DNA of 64,000 bases from Zhongshania sp. (GTDB taxonomy: Bacteria > Pseudomonadota > Gammaproteobacteria > Pseudomonadales > Spongiibacteraceae). The stretch spans positions 1 to 64,000 of the forward strand of contig NZ_JARGNU010000016.1 in the NCBI RefSeq assembly GCF_029212375.1, given 5' to 3'. The first letter of the stretch is position 1. Each line of letters opens with the position of its first letter. The notes under the pieces were generated by a model that was not told the DNA's origin, made no database searches, and saw nothing but the letters and a program-made list of their open reading frames with translations. The translations under genes were made by a program, and so were the position numbers. Below are positions 56,728-64,000 of the stretch, in pieces.

Positions 56728-57037
56728 ACACAGTATTTACCGATATACTTTAGACATTATTTTTGCCCCGATAGGGCAATTTTGTGAAACTACGACCAAA
56801 ATCAAAATATTTTGAAATCAAAGACTTAGGGTAATCGCGATTAATTAAACAAACGCATTTACCCCTCTAGGAAGTTCAAGCTCCCCTAATTAGCGCCCGC
56901 CCTGAGCGCAGCTCGACCGCACATTCAGCCTGACAATCACTCGCCGGCACGCCAAGTCATATCAGCTTAGACCACGCCACAAAAATTATTACATGTAATA
57001 TGTTGACTTGATTACATGTAAGGATTATATATTAACC
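56728..57037. other. Intergenic region between hipT and the DUF2170 gene
   Basis: 310 bases without an ORF. It contains a GGAAGTTCAAG word resembling the tRNA-Leu T-arm at 56870-56880 and, at its right end, the palindromes and promoter of the DUF2170 operon. Confidence 0.6.
56988..57022. promoter_or_regulatory. Twin ATTACATGTAAT palindromes at the DUF2170 promoter
   Basis: A perfect 12-bp palindrome (56988-56999) and a near-identical copy (57011-57022, last base changed), centres 23 bases apart. TTGACT lies between them at 57003-57008 and a TATATT box at 57028-57033, so a bound protein would block RNA polymerase. The operon's first gene encodes a likely ribbon-helix-helix domain. Confidence 0.55.
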
Positions 57038-57667
57038 ATGACTATTAAATCATCAGCACATTACCAACGCGAATACCGAAAAAGACTTCGGGAACAAGGC
57101 TTGATCAAAAAAGAGGTTTGGATACTTCCGAAGAACGCAGGGGCGCTCGCGCAATTAGAAAAGATGTTACGCGAGCACGGTGAGCCTCCCGCTTTAAATG
57201 GAGATAGACGCATGACTGAAACCCAAAATCGCTGGACAACCAACAGCTTGTTTGATGCGCTAAAAGAGCAGGAATTATTTGCTGGGCGCTCCGCAACAAT
57301 CGAGCTATTAGAAGGTGTGGATCCTGTTCTCCAGATTGTTATGAAGGAGTTTGGTGACTTACCGATATTTCTTACAGCATCGGGCGATCAAATTATTGTG
57401 GAGTCGGTGCTTTGGTCAATCGACGAGGTGCTCGACGTAAATGGCTTTAACGATGCCATTTTACGCACCCACAAATATTTTCCGTTATCGACAATCAGCC
57501 TAGATAGCATGGGCAGCAACGGCGACTACTACCATATGTTTGGCGCGCTTAGCTCGTCTTCACTGATTGAGAATATTGTGTTTGAGATTGAGGTGCTCGC
57601 CAGCAATGTAATACAGGCGACCGAGGCCTATGGCGAATTTCTAACAATTCCAGTTGAAGCCAGCTAA
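57038..57667 (+). CDS. DUF2170 (YjfI-like) protein with ribbon-helix-helix-like N-terminus
   Basis: 209 aa from ATG 57038. Residues 1-45 (SAHYQREYRKRLREQGL and KKEVWILPKN) look like a ribbon-helix-helix DNA-binding unit; residues about 70-200 match DUF2170, found in YjfI next to PspA-like YjfJ in E. coli. The upstream in-frame TTG at 57008 is unlikely, since it lies inside the promoter. The RHH domain may bind the twin palindromes and autoregulate. The function of DUF2170 is not established. Confidence 0.82.
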   Translation: MTIKSSAHYQREYRKRLREQGLIKKEVWILPKNAGALAQLEKMLREHGEPPALNGDRRMTETQNRWTTNSLFDALKEQELFAGRSATIELLEGVDPVLQIVMKEFGDLPIFLTASGDQIIVESVLWSIDEVLDVNGFNDAILRTHKYFPLSTISLDSMGSNGDYYHMFGALSSSSLIENIVFEIEVLASNVIQATEAYGEFLTIPVEAS

Positions 57668-57686
57668 TTCACACAGGAGCAAAACC

Positions 57687-58373
57687 ATGAAGATTTTATC
57701 GAAAATGTTAACTGCTTTACGTGGTGGTGCCAATGAGGCAGGTGAAGCTATAGTAGACAGCCAGGCCTTGCGAATACTGGATCAAGAAATTCGCGATGCC
57801 GCCAATGAACTAAAGCAATCAAAAGACAGCTTGGCGTCAATCATGGCGCACCAGAAATTAGCCGAGGAAAAGTGCGCCAATCTTGGCAAGCAGATCAGCG
57901 AGCACGAAGGCTATGCGATCAAGGCTTTAGACTTGAATGACGAGGGGCTCGCTCGTAATGTAGCGGAAAAAATTGCTGACCTAGAAAATCAGCTAGACCA
58001 AGAAAGGGACACCGCCTCAGGCTATAAAGCGAGCGCCGCGTCTTTGCGCGCGGCAATAAAGCAAGCGGAAGACTATTTAAAGCGCGTTAAGCAGCAAGCC
58101 GACACCGTAAAAGCGACTGAAAATGTTCAGCGCGCGCAGGCTGCGGTAGCCGACCGCTACAGCGGCACCGAGTCTAGAATACGCACGGCCATGGATTCGC
58201 TAGAGCGCATCAAAGAAAAGCAGGCACTAAAGGCCGCGCAATTCTCGGTAGCGCAAGATTTGGCGGCTGAGTCTAGCGACTCGTCCCTCAAAGCAAAATT
58301 AGAGGAGGCGGGCATTACATCGAACGGCCAAAGCGCAGACGACATACTAGAGCGCCTAAAAAAGAAACAATAA
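57687..58373 (+). CDS. PspA/IM30-family (bacterial ESCRT-III) protein, YjfJ-like
   Basis: 228 aa from ATG 57687, with AGGAG upstream. Almost entirely coiled-coil helix: an N-terminal amphipathic helix (MKILSKMLTALRGG), then long heptad regions as in PspA and IM30 (ILDQEIRDAANELKQSK, RVKQQADTVKATENVQRAQA). PspA-family proteins polymerise on and remodel membranes. The gene is 19 bases after DUF2170. The adjacent flotillin and large ATPase suggest a role in envelope stress or membrane remodelling. Confidence 0.88.
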   Translation: MKILSKMLTALRGGANEAGEAIVDSQALRILDQEIRDAANELKQSKDSLASIMAHQKLAEEKCANLGKQISEHEGYAIKALDLNDEGLARNVAEKIADLENQLDQERDTASGYKASAASLRAAIKQAEDYLKRVKQQADTVKATENVQRAQAAVADRYSGTESRIRTAMDSLERIKEKQALKAAQFSVAQDLAAESSDSSLKAKLEEAGITSNGQSADDILERLKKKQ

Positions 58374-58433
58374 GCTTTAAACAAAGAATCACGCTAGAAC
58401 GCGGCAGGGACAAAAAATTACAGGAGGTTTGGA

Positions 58434-59132
58434 ATGTTTGCGATATTCCTTATGAAGGACATGGATCCTTTTTACCAAAACATCAGCTCGTTTCCGACCG
58501 TGATTTTTACGTTCTTGCTGGCAATTGTCACCCTGTACTGGCTAGTAGCGGTGCTGGGCTTTGTTGACCTCGATTTTCTGGACTTTAGCCTTCCCGATGC
58601 AGATCAGCTGAGTGCAGAAGGCCACAGCCACACCACCCCAGACGTGCTCGCTGGACTAATGTTGCGCCTTGGCCTGCAAGGTGTTCCGGTCACCGTTATC
58701 GTGTCGCTCATCACCTTATTTGGCTGGTTTATTTGCTATTACGCCGTGCATCTAATGCTGAGCTGGCTACCGGCGGGCATCCTCCATTTTATAGTGGGCC
58801 TACCCATTTTACTCGCCAGCGTGTATGCAGCGGCAATGCTTACCGCCCAAGCTATCAAACCCCTTCGCCCGCTATTTAAGAACGCCCAACTGCAAACGGT
58901 AAAGCATATCCTTGGCCAAACTGCCGTGGTTCGCTCATCGCGAGTCGATGGCAATTTTGGTGAGGCTATTTTTGAAGACGGTGGCGCAGGCTTACTGCTT
59001 TCGATCCGCTCAACAGGCAGCGCCACCTTTAACAAAGGCGATCGCGTTGTATTACTAGAGCACATTAAAGAGCAAGGCGTTTATCGCGTTATTTCAGAAG
59101 CAGAATTCCTCGGTAACGATTTAAGTCATTAA
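58434..59132 (+). CDS. YqiJ-like membrane protein with OB-fold domain
   Basis: 232 aa. Four hydrophobic segments (VIFTFLLAIVTLYWLVAV, VTVIVSLITLFGWFICYY, and two between residues 115 and 145) precede a soluble C-terminal OB-fold of about 75 residues (GQTAVVRSSRVDGNFGEAIF, GDRVVLLEHIKEQGVYRV), as in YqiJ/NfeD-type partners of flotillins. AGGAGG precedes the ATG. It is directly followed by the flotillin gene, the usual yqiJ-yqiK order. Confidence 0.88.
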   Translation: MFAIFLMKDMDPFYQNISSFPTVIFTFLLAIVTLYWLVAVLGFVDLDFLDFSLPDADQLSAEGHSHTTPDVLAGLMLRLGLQGVPVTVIVSLITLFGWFICYYAVHLMLSWLPAGILHFIVGLPILLASVYAAAMLTAQAIKPLRPLFKNAQLQTVKHILGQTAVVRSSRVDGNFGEAIFEDGGAGLLLSIRSTGSATFNKGDRVVLLEHIKEQGVYRVISEAEFLGNDLSH

Positions 59133-59169
59133 CACTTGGATTTTTTAAAACTATTATGGAGTAATAATT

Positions 59170-61149
59170 ATGGCTGATCTGACGGTACTCATGCCCATAT
59201 TCATCGGCGTTGGCATCTTCTTTGTTTTGCTAATGGGCCTGGCAGGGCTCTTTAAAGCTTTCTACTATAAAGTCGAACAGGGTACCGCCCTTATCGTCAA
59301 TGACATGTCATCCACCCCCAAAGTCCACTTTACCGGCGCACTGGTATACCCCATTATTTACAAAAAAGAGCTGATGAAAATTTCACTCATCACTCTTGAA
59401 GTCGATCGCCGCGGCAAAGATGGACTGATCTGCGCCGACAATATGCGCGCCGATATCACCGTCGCCTTTTACTTGCGCGTCAATGAAACAGCAGAAGATG
59501 TGCTCAAGGTTGCCAAAGCCATCGGCGCCAGCCGCGCCTCTGACCGCGGCGCGGTAAATGACTTATTTAATGCCAAATTTTCTGAGGCACTAAAAACCGT
59601 TGGTAAAAAATTCGAATTTGTTAATTTATTTGAAGACCGGCTCAAATTTCGCGAAGCCATTGTGCAGGTCATCGGCAACGATTTAAATGGCTATGTCCTT
59701 GAAGACGTGGCCATCGACTACCTTGAACAAACACCGAAATCCTCGCTCGACCCATCAAACATTCTCGATTCAGAGGGTATTCGCAAAATCACCGAGCTAA
59801 CCGCCAAACAGAATATTCAAACGAATATTTTTGAGCGCGACGAAGAACTCGCCATAAAGAAAAAGAACGTAGAAACCGTTGAAGCCATGCTGGAGCTTGA
59901 GCGCCAGCAAGCCGACGCCGAAGCTAAACAAGAACGCGAAATTGCTACACTGCGCGCTCGCGAAGAAGCCGAAACTAAAAAGGTTCAGGAAGAAGAGCGC
60001 AATAAATCGGCAACCGCCACCATCAAAACCGATCAAGACCTCGCAGTGCAAAGTGAAAACCAGCAGCGTGAAATTGAAGTTGCCGGCGAAAACCGCAAGC
60101 GCGCGGTGGCCATTGAAGAAGAGAAAGTTACGCGGGCTAGAGATTTAGAAATTGTATCCCGCGAGCGCGAAGTTGAACTGCAACGCATCGCCGCAGAAAA
60201 AGACGTAGAAATTGAGAAAAAAGCGATAGCCGATGTCATCCGCGAACGCGTAGCCGTGGACAAAACAGTGGCCATTGAAGAGGAAAAAATTAAAGAAGTA
60301 CGGCAAGTGTCCGAAGCCGATCGCGCCAAGCAAGTTCAGGTACTGGCAGCAGAAGCCAAAGCCGAAGAAATCAGAGTGCAGCAAGTTAAAAAGGCACAAG
60401 CTGAAGAGGAATCCGCTAAGTTTAAGGCCATTGAAATAACCACCCTCGCCCAGGCCGACCTCGAAGCCGCCGCCAAGCGCGCCGATGCCCAGAAAAAGCT
60501 GGCCGAAGGCACCCAAGCCGAGCGCGCCGCGCCAGGACTCGCCGACGCCAAAGTGCAAGAAGCCAAGGCCGATGCGCTGCGCAAAGAAGGCCAATCTGAA
60601 GCAGATGTTATTCGCGCCAAAGGCGAAGCCACCGCCGCAGCCAATTTAGAAACCGGCAAATCTGAAGCCGATGTTATTGCCGCCAAAGGCACTTCACAGG
60701 CGTCTGCCTCACAGCAAATAGGTAATGCAGAAGCAGAAGTGATTCTCGCCAAACTGAAAGCAGAAGCCGAAGGCCTCGTTGATAAATTTGAAGCCATGAA
60801 CAGTATGTCGAAAGATGCACGGTCTCACGAAGAATACCGCATGGGTCTGGAAACCGCCCTAAAAGAGGCCTTGGCCGCCATGGACGCCGGCAAGGAAATA
60901 GCCAAAGAGAATGCCGAAGTGCTAGCCGTCGCGCTACAAAAAGCGAAGATCGACATTGTGGGTGGCGAAGATCACTTCTTTGACAACTTTGCCAAGTCGC
61001 TGTCCATCGGCAAGGCCGTAGATGGTCTTGCTGGCAAAAGTGATGTTATCCAAGCCTTGATTGGGCGGGTAGTGGGTGAAAAGTTTGTTCCCGCTAGCGA
61101 TTTAGCTAACAAAGCAAAAACTGACGCAGATCACAGCGCGCAGCACTAA
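59170..61149 (+). CDS. Flotillin-like protein, YqiK family
   Basis: 659 aa. One N-terminal membrane helix (MPIFIGVGIFFVLLMGLAG) anchors it; the SPFH/band-7 domain (residues 40-210, VEQGTALIVND to YVLEDVAIDYLEQTP) follows. A very long Glu/Lys/Ala-rich coiled coil takes residues 215-540, with near-repeats such as SEADVIRAKG and SEADVIAAKG. Flotillins organise membrane microdomains. It has a long coiled coil compared with typical flotillins and is flanked by the YqiJ gene and the large ATPase gene. Confidence 0.9.
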   Translation: MADLTVLMPIFIGVGIFFVLLMGLAGLFKAFYYKVEQGTALIVNDMSSTPKVHFTGALVYPIIYKKELMKISLITLEVDRRGKDGLICADNMRADITVAFYLRVNETAEDVLKVAKAIGASRASDRGAVNDLFNAKFSEALKTVGKKFEFVNLFEDRLKFREAIVQVIGNDLNGYVLEDVAIDYLEQTPKSSLDPSNILDSEGIRKITELTAKQNIQTNIFERDEELAIKKKNVETVEAMLELERQQADAEAKQEREIATLRAREEAETKKVQEEERNKSATATIKTDQDLAVQSENQQREIEVAGENRKRAVAIEEEKVTRARDLEIVSREREVELQRIAAEKDVEIEKKAIADVIRERVAVDKTVAIEEEKIKEVRQVSEADRAKQVQVLAAEAKAEEIRVQQVKKAQAEEESAKFKAIEITTLAQADLEAAAKRADAQKKLAEGTQAERAAPGLADAKVQEAKADALRKEGQSEADVIRAKGEATAAANLETGKSEADVIAAKGTSQASASQQIGNAEAEVILAKLKAEAEGLVDKFEAMNSMSKDARSHEEYRMGLETALKEALAAMDAGKEIAKENAEVLAVALQKAKIDIVGGEDHFFDNFAKSLSIGKAVDGLAGKSDVIQALIGRVVGEKFVPASDLANKAKTDADHSAQH

Positions 61150-61185
61150 ATTTGAACCCAGCAAATCGCCCACTGGGCAAATGAT

Positions 61186-61208
61186 GGGAAGGCGCTGGCG
61201 CCCTTCCC
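61186..61208 (+). other. Hairpin between flotillin and DUF3686-type genes
   Basis: Stem GGGAAGG-CGC / GCG-CCCTTCCC with one bulged base and a short loop. No T run follows, so it may weaken readthrough to the next gene without ending the transcript. Confidence 0.5.
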
Positions 61209-61242
61209 TGTATTGACCGTGCACTGTGCTTAAGGAAAAAAC

Positions 61243-64000
61243 ATGGACCAGCAAGACGCTTCCGCAGCCGCTCCAGACACCAATATAGTGGATAACGCTG
61301 TCGCTGCTGGCGGCGCCTACGAAATTATTCGCAAACGCCTCTTAGAGCAGGGCAACACCCTTGACCAATCCCTGCAAGCGCTAAACCACGCGCGCCTAGC
61401 GGAGTTTGGCAACTCAGACATGAGCCTGCTGTCGCGGGTGCGGGTGCGCACCGAAAATAATTGCGTAGCCCGCGATATTGTCCAAGTTGGCGAGCACCTG
61501 CTGTTTGGCTATAACGTGTTTATCGGCCTGAAAAAAGAAACCAAAATTGACGATGTCTTTGCGCTGTTTTCTATTGTTCAAACCGACGAAGGCTATGACA
61601 TTGAAGCCGCGCCAATGGCGGAAAGTTTCTTATCGCAATCTGGCTTTGTGAATGATTTTGAGGAGCTGTACCGCTATTACAAGCACACCCGCCTCCTCGA
61701 GCTAACCATTAATAACGGCAAACTGTTAGCTGCCTTTCAAATTGGCGAACGCCTTGACGATATTCGAGTATTCCGCTGGGGCTTATCGCCCGACGGCAAG
61801 CGCGCCCAATATATTGATAATCGCGGCGAACGCGACATCGCCCTGCCGCCGACATATGACTTTGAATGGACCAAGGTGACGCGCGAAGACACCGTAAACG
61901 GCCGTCATCCCCACGCCAACATACTCGACACCGTGTTTGTTGAGACCATAGGCGGCGACCTAACCATCAAAATTGAGAACAATACCGAAGCGGGTTATGG
62001 CATTTACAGCGAGCCAGTAGACGACAAAACCCAGTCGCTAGATGATGCCGATATTGCCTATGCCGCCGTAGGCGACGTGATTCTTTTAAAAGTGTTGCCC
62101 TACCGCGAACAGGCGCATCGCTATTTTATTTACAACACCCTCACTGAGTCAGTGCTGCGAGTAGACGCCATTGGCGAGTCCTGCGTGCAATTACCCGAGG
62201 ATCACGGTCTTATTTTTCCTGGCGGCTACTACCTGCAAACCGGCGAGTACAAGGCCTTTGATGATGCCGTTACTGGGCTGCGTTTTAAACGCAGCTTGCG
62301 ATCCCCTAACGGTGAAGATGTACTGTATGTATTTTACGAGCGCGAAAAGGGCTTGGTGGGCTTATTTGCCTACAATCTAATCCAAAAGAAACTCCAAAAT
62401 CCTATTTTCGGCCACGGATACGCCATGGCCGATGACGGTCGGCTGGTAATCTTTACGGCAGACAATGAGCCCACTCGGGTTCACCCTATGCAAATTTGGC
62501 AAACGCCCTACCAAAGCGCCGAGTTTGCTAGCAAGGCCCCCGCTAGCCAAACTTTCTTTGGCCGTATCGGCAACGCCGAACTGGTGCGGGGTATTTCAGA
62601 CCTTTATAGCATTAGCCGCCTTATTGCCAATCAAGCGGTCTCACTTCGCCTATACGAAGGCCTGAGCAAAGCGGCAAGTAAAGTATTTGACGATCACTTC
62701 TGGCTACAAGATTCTCAAACCAAGCCGCTTGCCGACATTATTAAAAACATTAGCGCCACCGCCGAGCTCGTGATTGATGAATTTGAAAAAGTCGAGAGTA
62801 TTCGCAAGCAGTCGGCAAAGGCCATGCGCGAAGCGGAACATCTGCAACAGACCTTAATAAATTCCATTCGCAGCCAAAGCTGGGAATCTGCCGAGCAGTA
62901 CGCCGCAGCGCTCGGCGATATTCGCCGCCACCGCGGCCACATCGCCACCATCAAAGAGTATCGCTACATCGACCTTCCGCGCCTTGACGCCATGGACACG
63001 GAACTCAATAGCGTCGAAGCCTCACTTAGCGCTGATACGGTTAATTTCCTCGCCAACGACAATGCCCTAGATCCTTACTACACAAAGATTAGTGCGCTGT
63101 CTGCCGAGGCTGAAACTGCCAACACCAATACTGAGCTAACACCGCTCATTGAAACTTTTGAGCAAACCAGCGCAGGGCTCGATCTATTATCAGAATTGAT
63201 GTCGACCCTCAAAATTGACGACACCACCGTGCGCACCCAAATTATTGATGCCATATCGCTGGTCTACGCCAAAATTAACCAAGCCAAGGCTGGCGCGCAA
63301 AACAAACGCAAAAATTTAGGTGCCACCGAGGCAATTGCCGAATTTGGCGCGCAGTTTAAATTATTCTCGCAAACCATTACTAACGCTCTAAGCTTGGCAA
63401 CAACACCAGAAAAATGCGATGAACAATTGTCGCGCCTACTGGTCCAGCTTGAAGAGCTCGAAAGTCGCTTCAGCGATTACGACCAGTTCATTAACGACAT
63501 GATGGTTAAACGCGAGGAGATTTACGAATCCTTTGAAGGCCACAAGCAACAGCTGCTCGACGCTCGCCAGCGCAAAGCGCAATCGCTAGCCGATGCCGCC
63601 GAGCGGATTTTAAACAGTATTGAGAAGCGCTCGCAAAAATTTAACCAAGGTGACGAACTCAACACCTATTTTGCCTCGGATGCGCTGGTTAGCAAAATTC
63701 GCGACCTCGTTAACAGCCTGCGGGAACTAGACAGCGCGGTGAAGGCCGACAATATTGAGTCGCGCCTAAAAGCAATTAAAGAACAGGCGCTGCGCTCCCT
63801 AAGAGATAAAACAGATATTTTTGAAAGTGGCGGCAATGTCATCAAACTTGGCCCGCGGCACCGTTTCTCGGTGAATACCCAAGAGCTGGATTTAACCATT
63901 ATTCCCCGCGGCGGCGAGCTAAATTTTCATCTAACCGGCACCAATTACTACGAAGCCATCGACAATGCCGAGCTGCAAAACATGCAGGCGTACTGGGATA
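61243..64000 (+). CDS. Large DUF3686-type protein, N-terminal part of a probable AAA ATPase (cut by window end)
   Basis: Open for 919 codons from ATG 61243 to the window edge with no stop. After a short disordered N-terminus the sequence (AYEIIRKRLLEQGNTLDQSL, FGYNVFIGLKKETKIDDVFAL) matches the start of very large bacterial proteins once annotated as DNA repair ATPases (DUF3686), whose C-terminus is an AAA ATPase. Residues about 30-430 are beta-rich and could form a propeller; 490-860 are mostly helical coiled coil. The ATPase domain is expected beyond the window. It is encoded next to PspA and flotillin genes. Confidence 0.8.
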   Translation, partial: MDQQDASAAAPDTNIVDNAVAAGGAYEIIRKRLLEQGNTLDQSLQALNHARLAEFGNSDMSLLSRVRVRTENNCVARDIVQVGEHLLFGYNVFIGLKKETKIDDVFALFSIVQTDEGYDIEAAPMAESFLSQSGFVNDFEELYRYYKHTRLLELTINNGKLLAAFQIGERLDDIRVFRWGLSPDGKRAQYIDNRGERDIALPPTYDFEWTKVTREDTVNGRHPHANILDTVFVETIGGDLTIKIENNTEAGYGIYSEPVDDKTQSLDDADIAYAAVGDVILLKVLPYREQAHRYFIYNTLTESVLRVDAIGESCVQLPEDHGLIFPGGYYLQTGEYKAFDDAVTGLRFKRSLRSPNGEDVLYVFYEREKGLVGLFAYNLIQKKLQNPIFGHGYAMADDGRLVIFTADNEPTRVHPMQIWQTPYQSAEFASKAPASQTFFGRIGNAELVRGISDLYSISRLIANQAVSLRLYEGLSKAASKVFDDHFWLQDSQTKPLADIIKNISATAELVIDEFEKVESIRKQSAKAMREAEHLQQTLINSIRSQSWESAEQYAAALGDIRRHRGHIATIKEYRYIDLPRLDAMDTELNSVEASLSADTVNFLANDNALDPYYTKISALSAEAETANTNTELTPLIETFEQTSAGLDLLSELMSTLKIDDTTVRTQIIDAISLVYAKINQAKAGAQNKRKNLGATEAIAEFGAQFKLFSQTITNALSLATTPEKCDEQLSRLLVQLEELESRFSDYDQFINDMMVKREEIYESFEGHKQQLLDARQRKAQSLADAAERILNSIEKRSQKFNQGDELNTYFASDALVSKIRDLVNSLRELDSAVKADNIESRLKAIKEQALRSLRDKTDIFESGGNVIKLGPRHRFSVNTQELDLTIIPRGGELNFHLTGTNYYEAIDNAELQNMQAYWD

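Overview
The window is chromosomal DNA of a marine-type gammaproteobacterium. The core genes (msrPQ, pssA, ilvY/ilvC, rapA, dnaB, the rpsF-rpsR-rplI operon, rlmB, rnr) have gammaproteobacterial order and lengths. The CYP153 hydroxylase, TonB receptor and two-step alcohol/aldehyde oxidation set recall hydrocarbon- or lipid-degrading lineages such as Spongiibacteraceae or Marinobacter relatives. This placement is inferred from gene content only.

Layout. 1-5.2 kb: housekeeping (methionine sulfoxide repair, phosphatidylserine synthesis, branched-chain amino acid synthesis). 5.3-9.0 kb: an RMD1-family protein, a membrane desaturase, an AraC regulator and a hydrolase. 9.4-19.7 kb: a catabolic cluster with CYP153 P450, its ferredoxin, a TonB-dependent receptor, an aldehyde dehydrogenase, an iron-type alcohol dehydrogenase, a small secreted protein, an AraC regulator and two hotdog thioesterases. 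19.8-25.5 kb: an acetate module of a sodium:solute symporter with its DUF4212 subunit, a DcaP-like porin and acetyl-CoA synthetase. 26-29.5 kb: a large secreted protein, small membrane ORFs and a 144-bp tandem repeat array. 29.5-33.7 kb: a CrbR/CrbS-type two-component pair, the known type of regulator for acs. Three matching 14-bp palindromes lie upstream of acs/porin and of the symporter operon, so the regulator and its probable targets sit together. 34-44.7 kb: rapA, dnaB, ribosomal protein operon, rlmB, rnr.

44.85-54.4 kb: an integrative element in the 3' end of tRNA-Leu(CAG). It carries a P4-type integrase, an AlpA regulator, unknown proteins, a toprim/DUF927 primase-helicase and a RelE/NadS-type toxin-antitoxin pair. 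An identical 22-bp sequence lies near each end. Two clusters of GTTCCCA-type iterons, seven sites each, contain a perfect 25-bp inverted repeat and flank the replication gene, recalling the ori/crr layout of phage P4.

54.4-57.0 kb: a second accessory segment with a degenerate integrase tail and a complete tripartite HipBST toxin-antitoxin operon. 57.0-64.0 kb (cut by the window end): a DUF2170 protein with a ribbon-helix-helix-like N-terminus, a PspA/IM30 protein (bacterial ESCRT-III family), a YqiJ-like OB-fold membrane protein, a YqiK-like flotillin and the start of a very large DUF3686-type protein expected to end in an AAA ATPase domain. This looks like a self-contained, little-studied membrane-remodelling or envelope-stress system, and two copies of a TACATGTA-centred palindrome at its promoter suggest autoregulation. 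It is the best candidate here for an under-described system.
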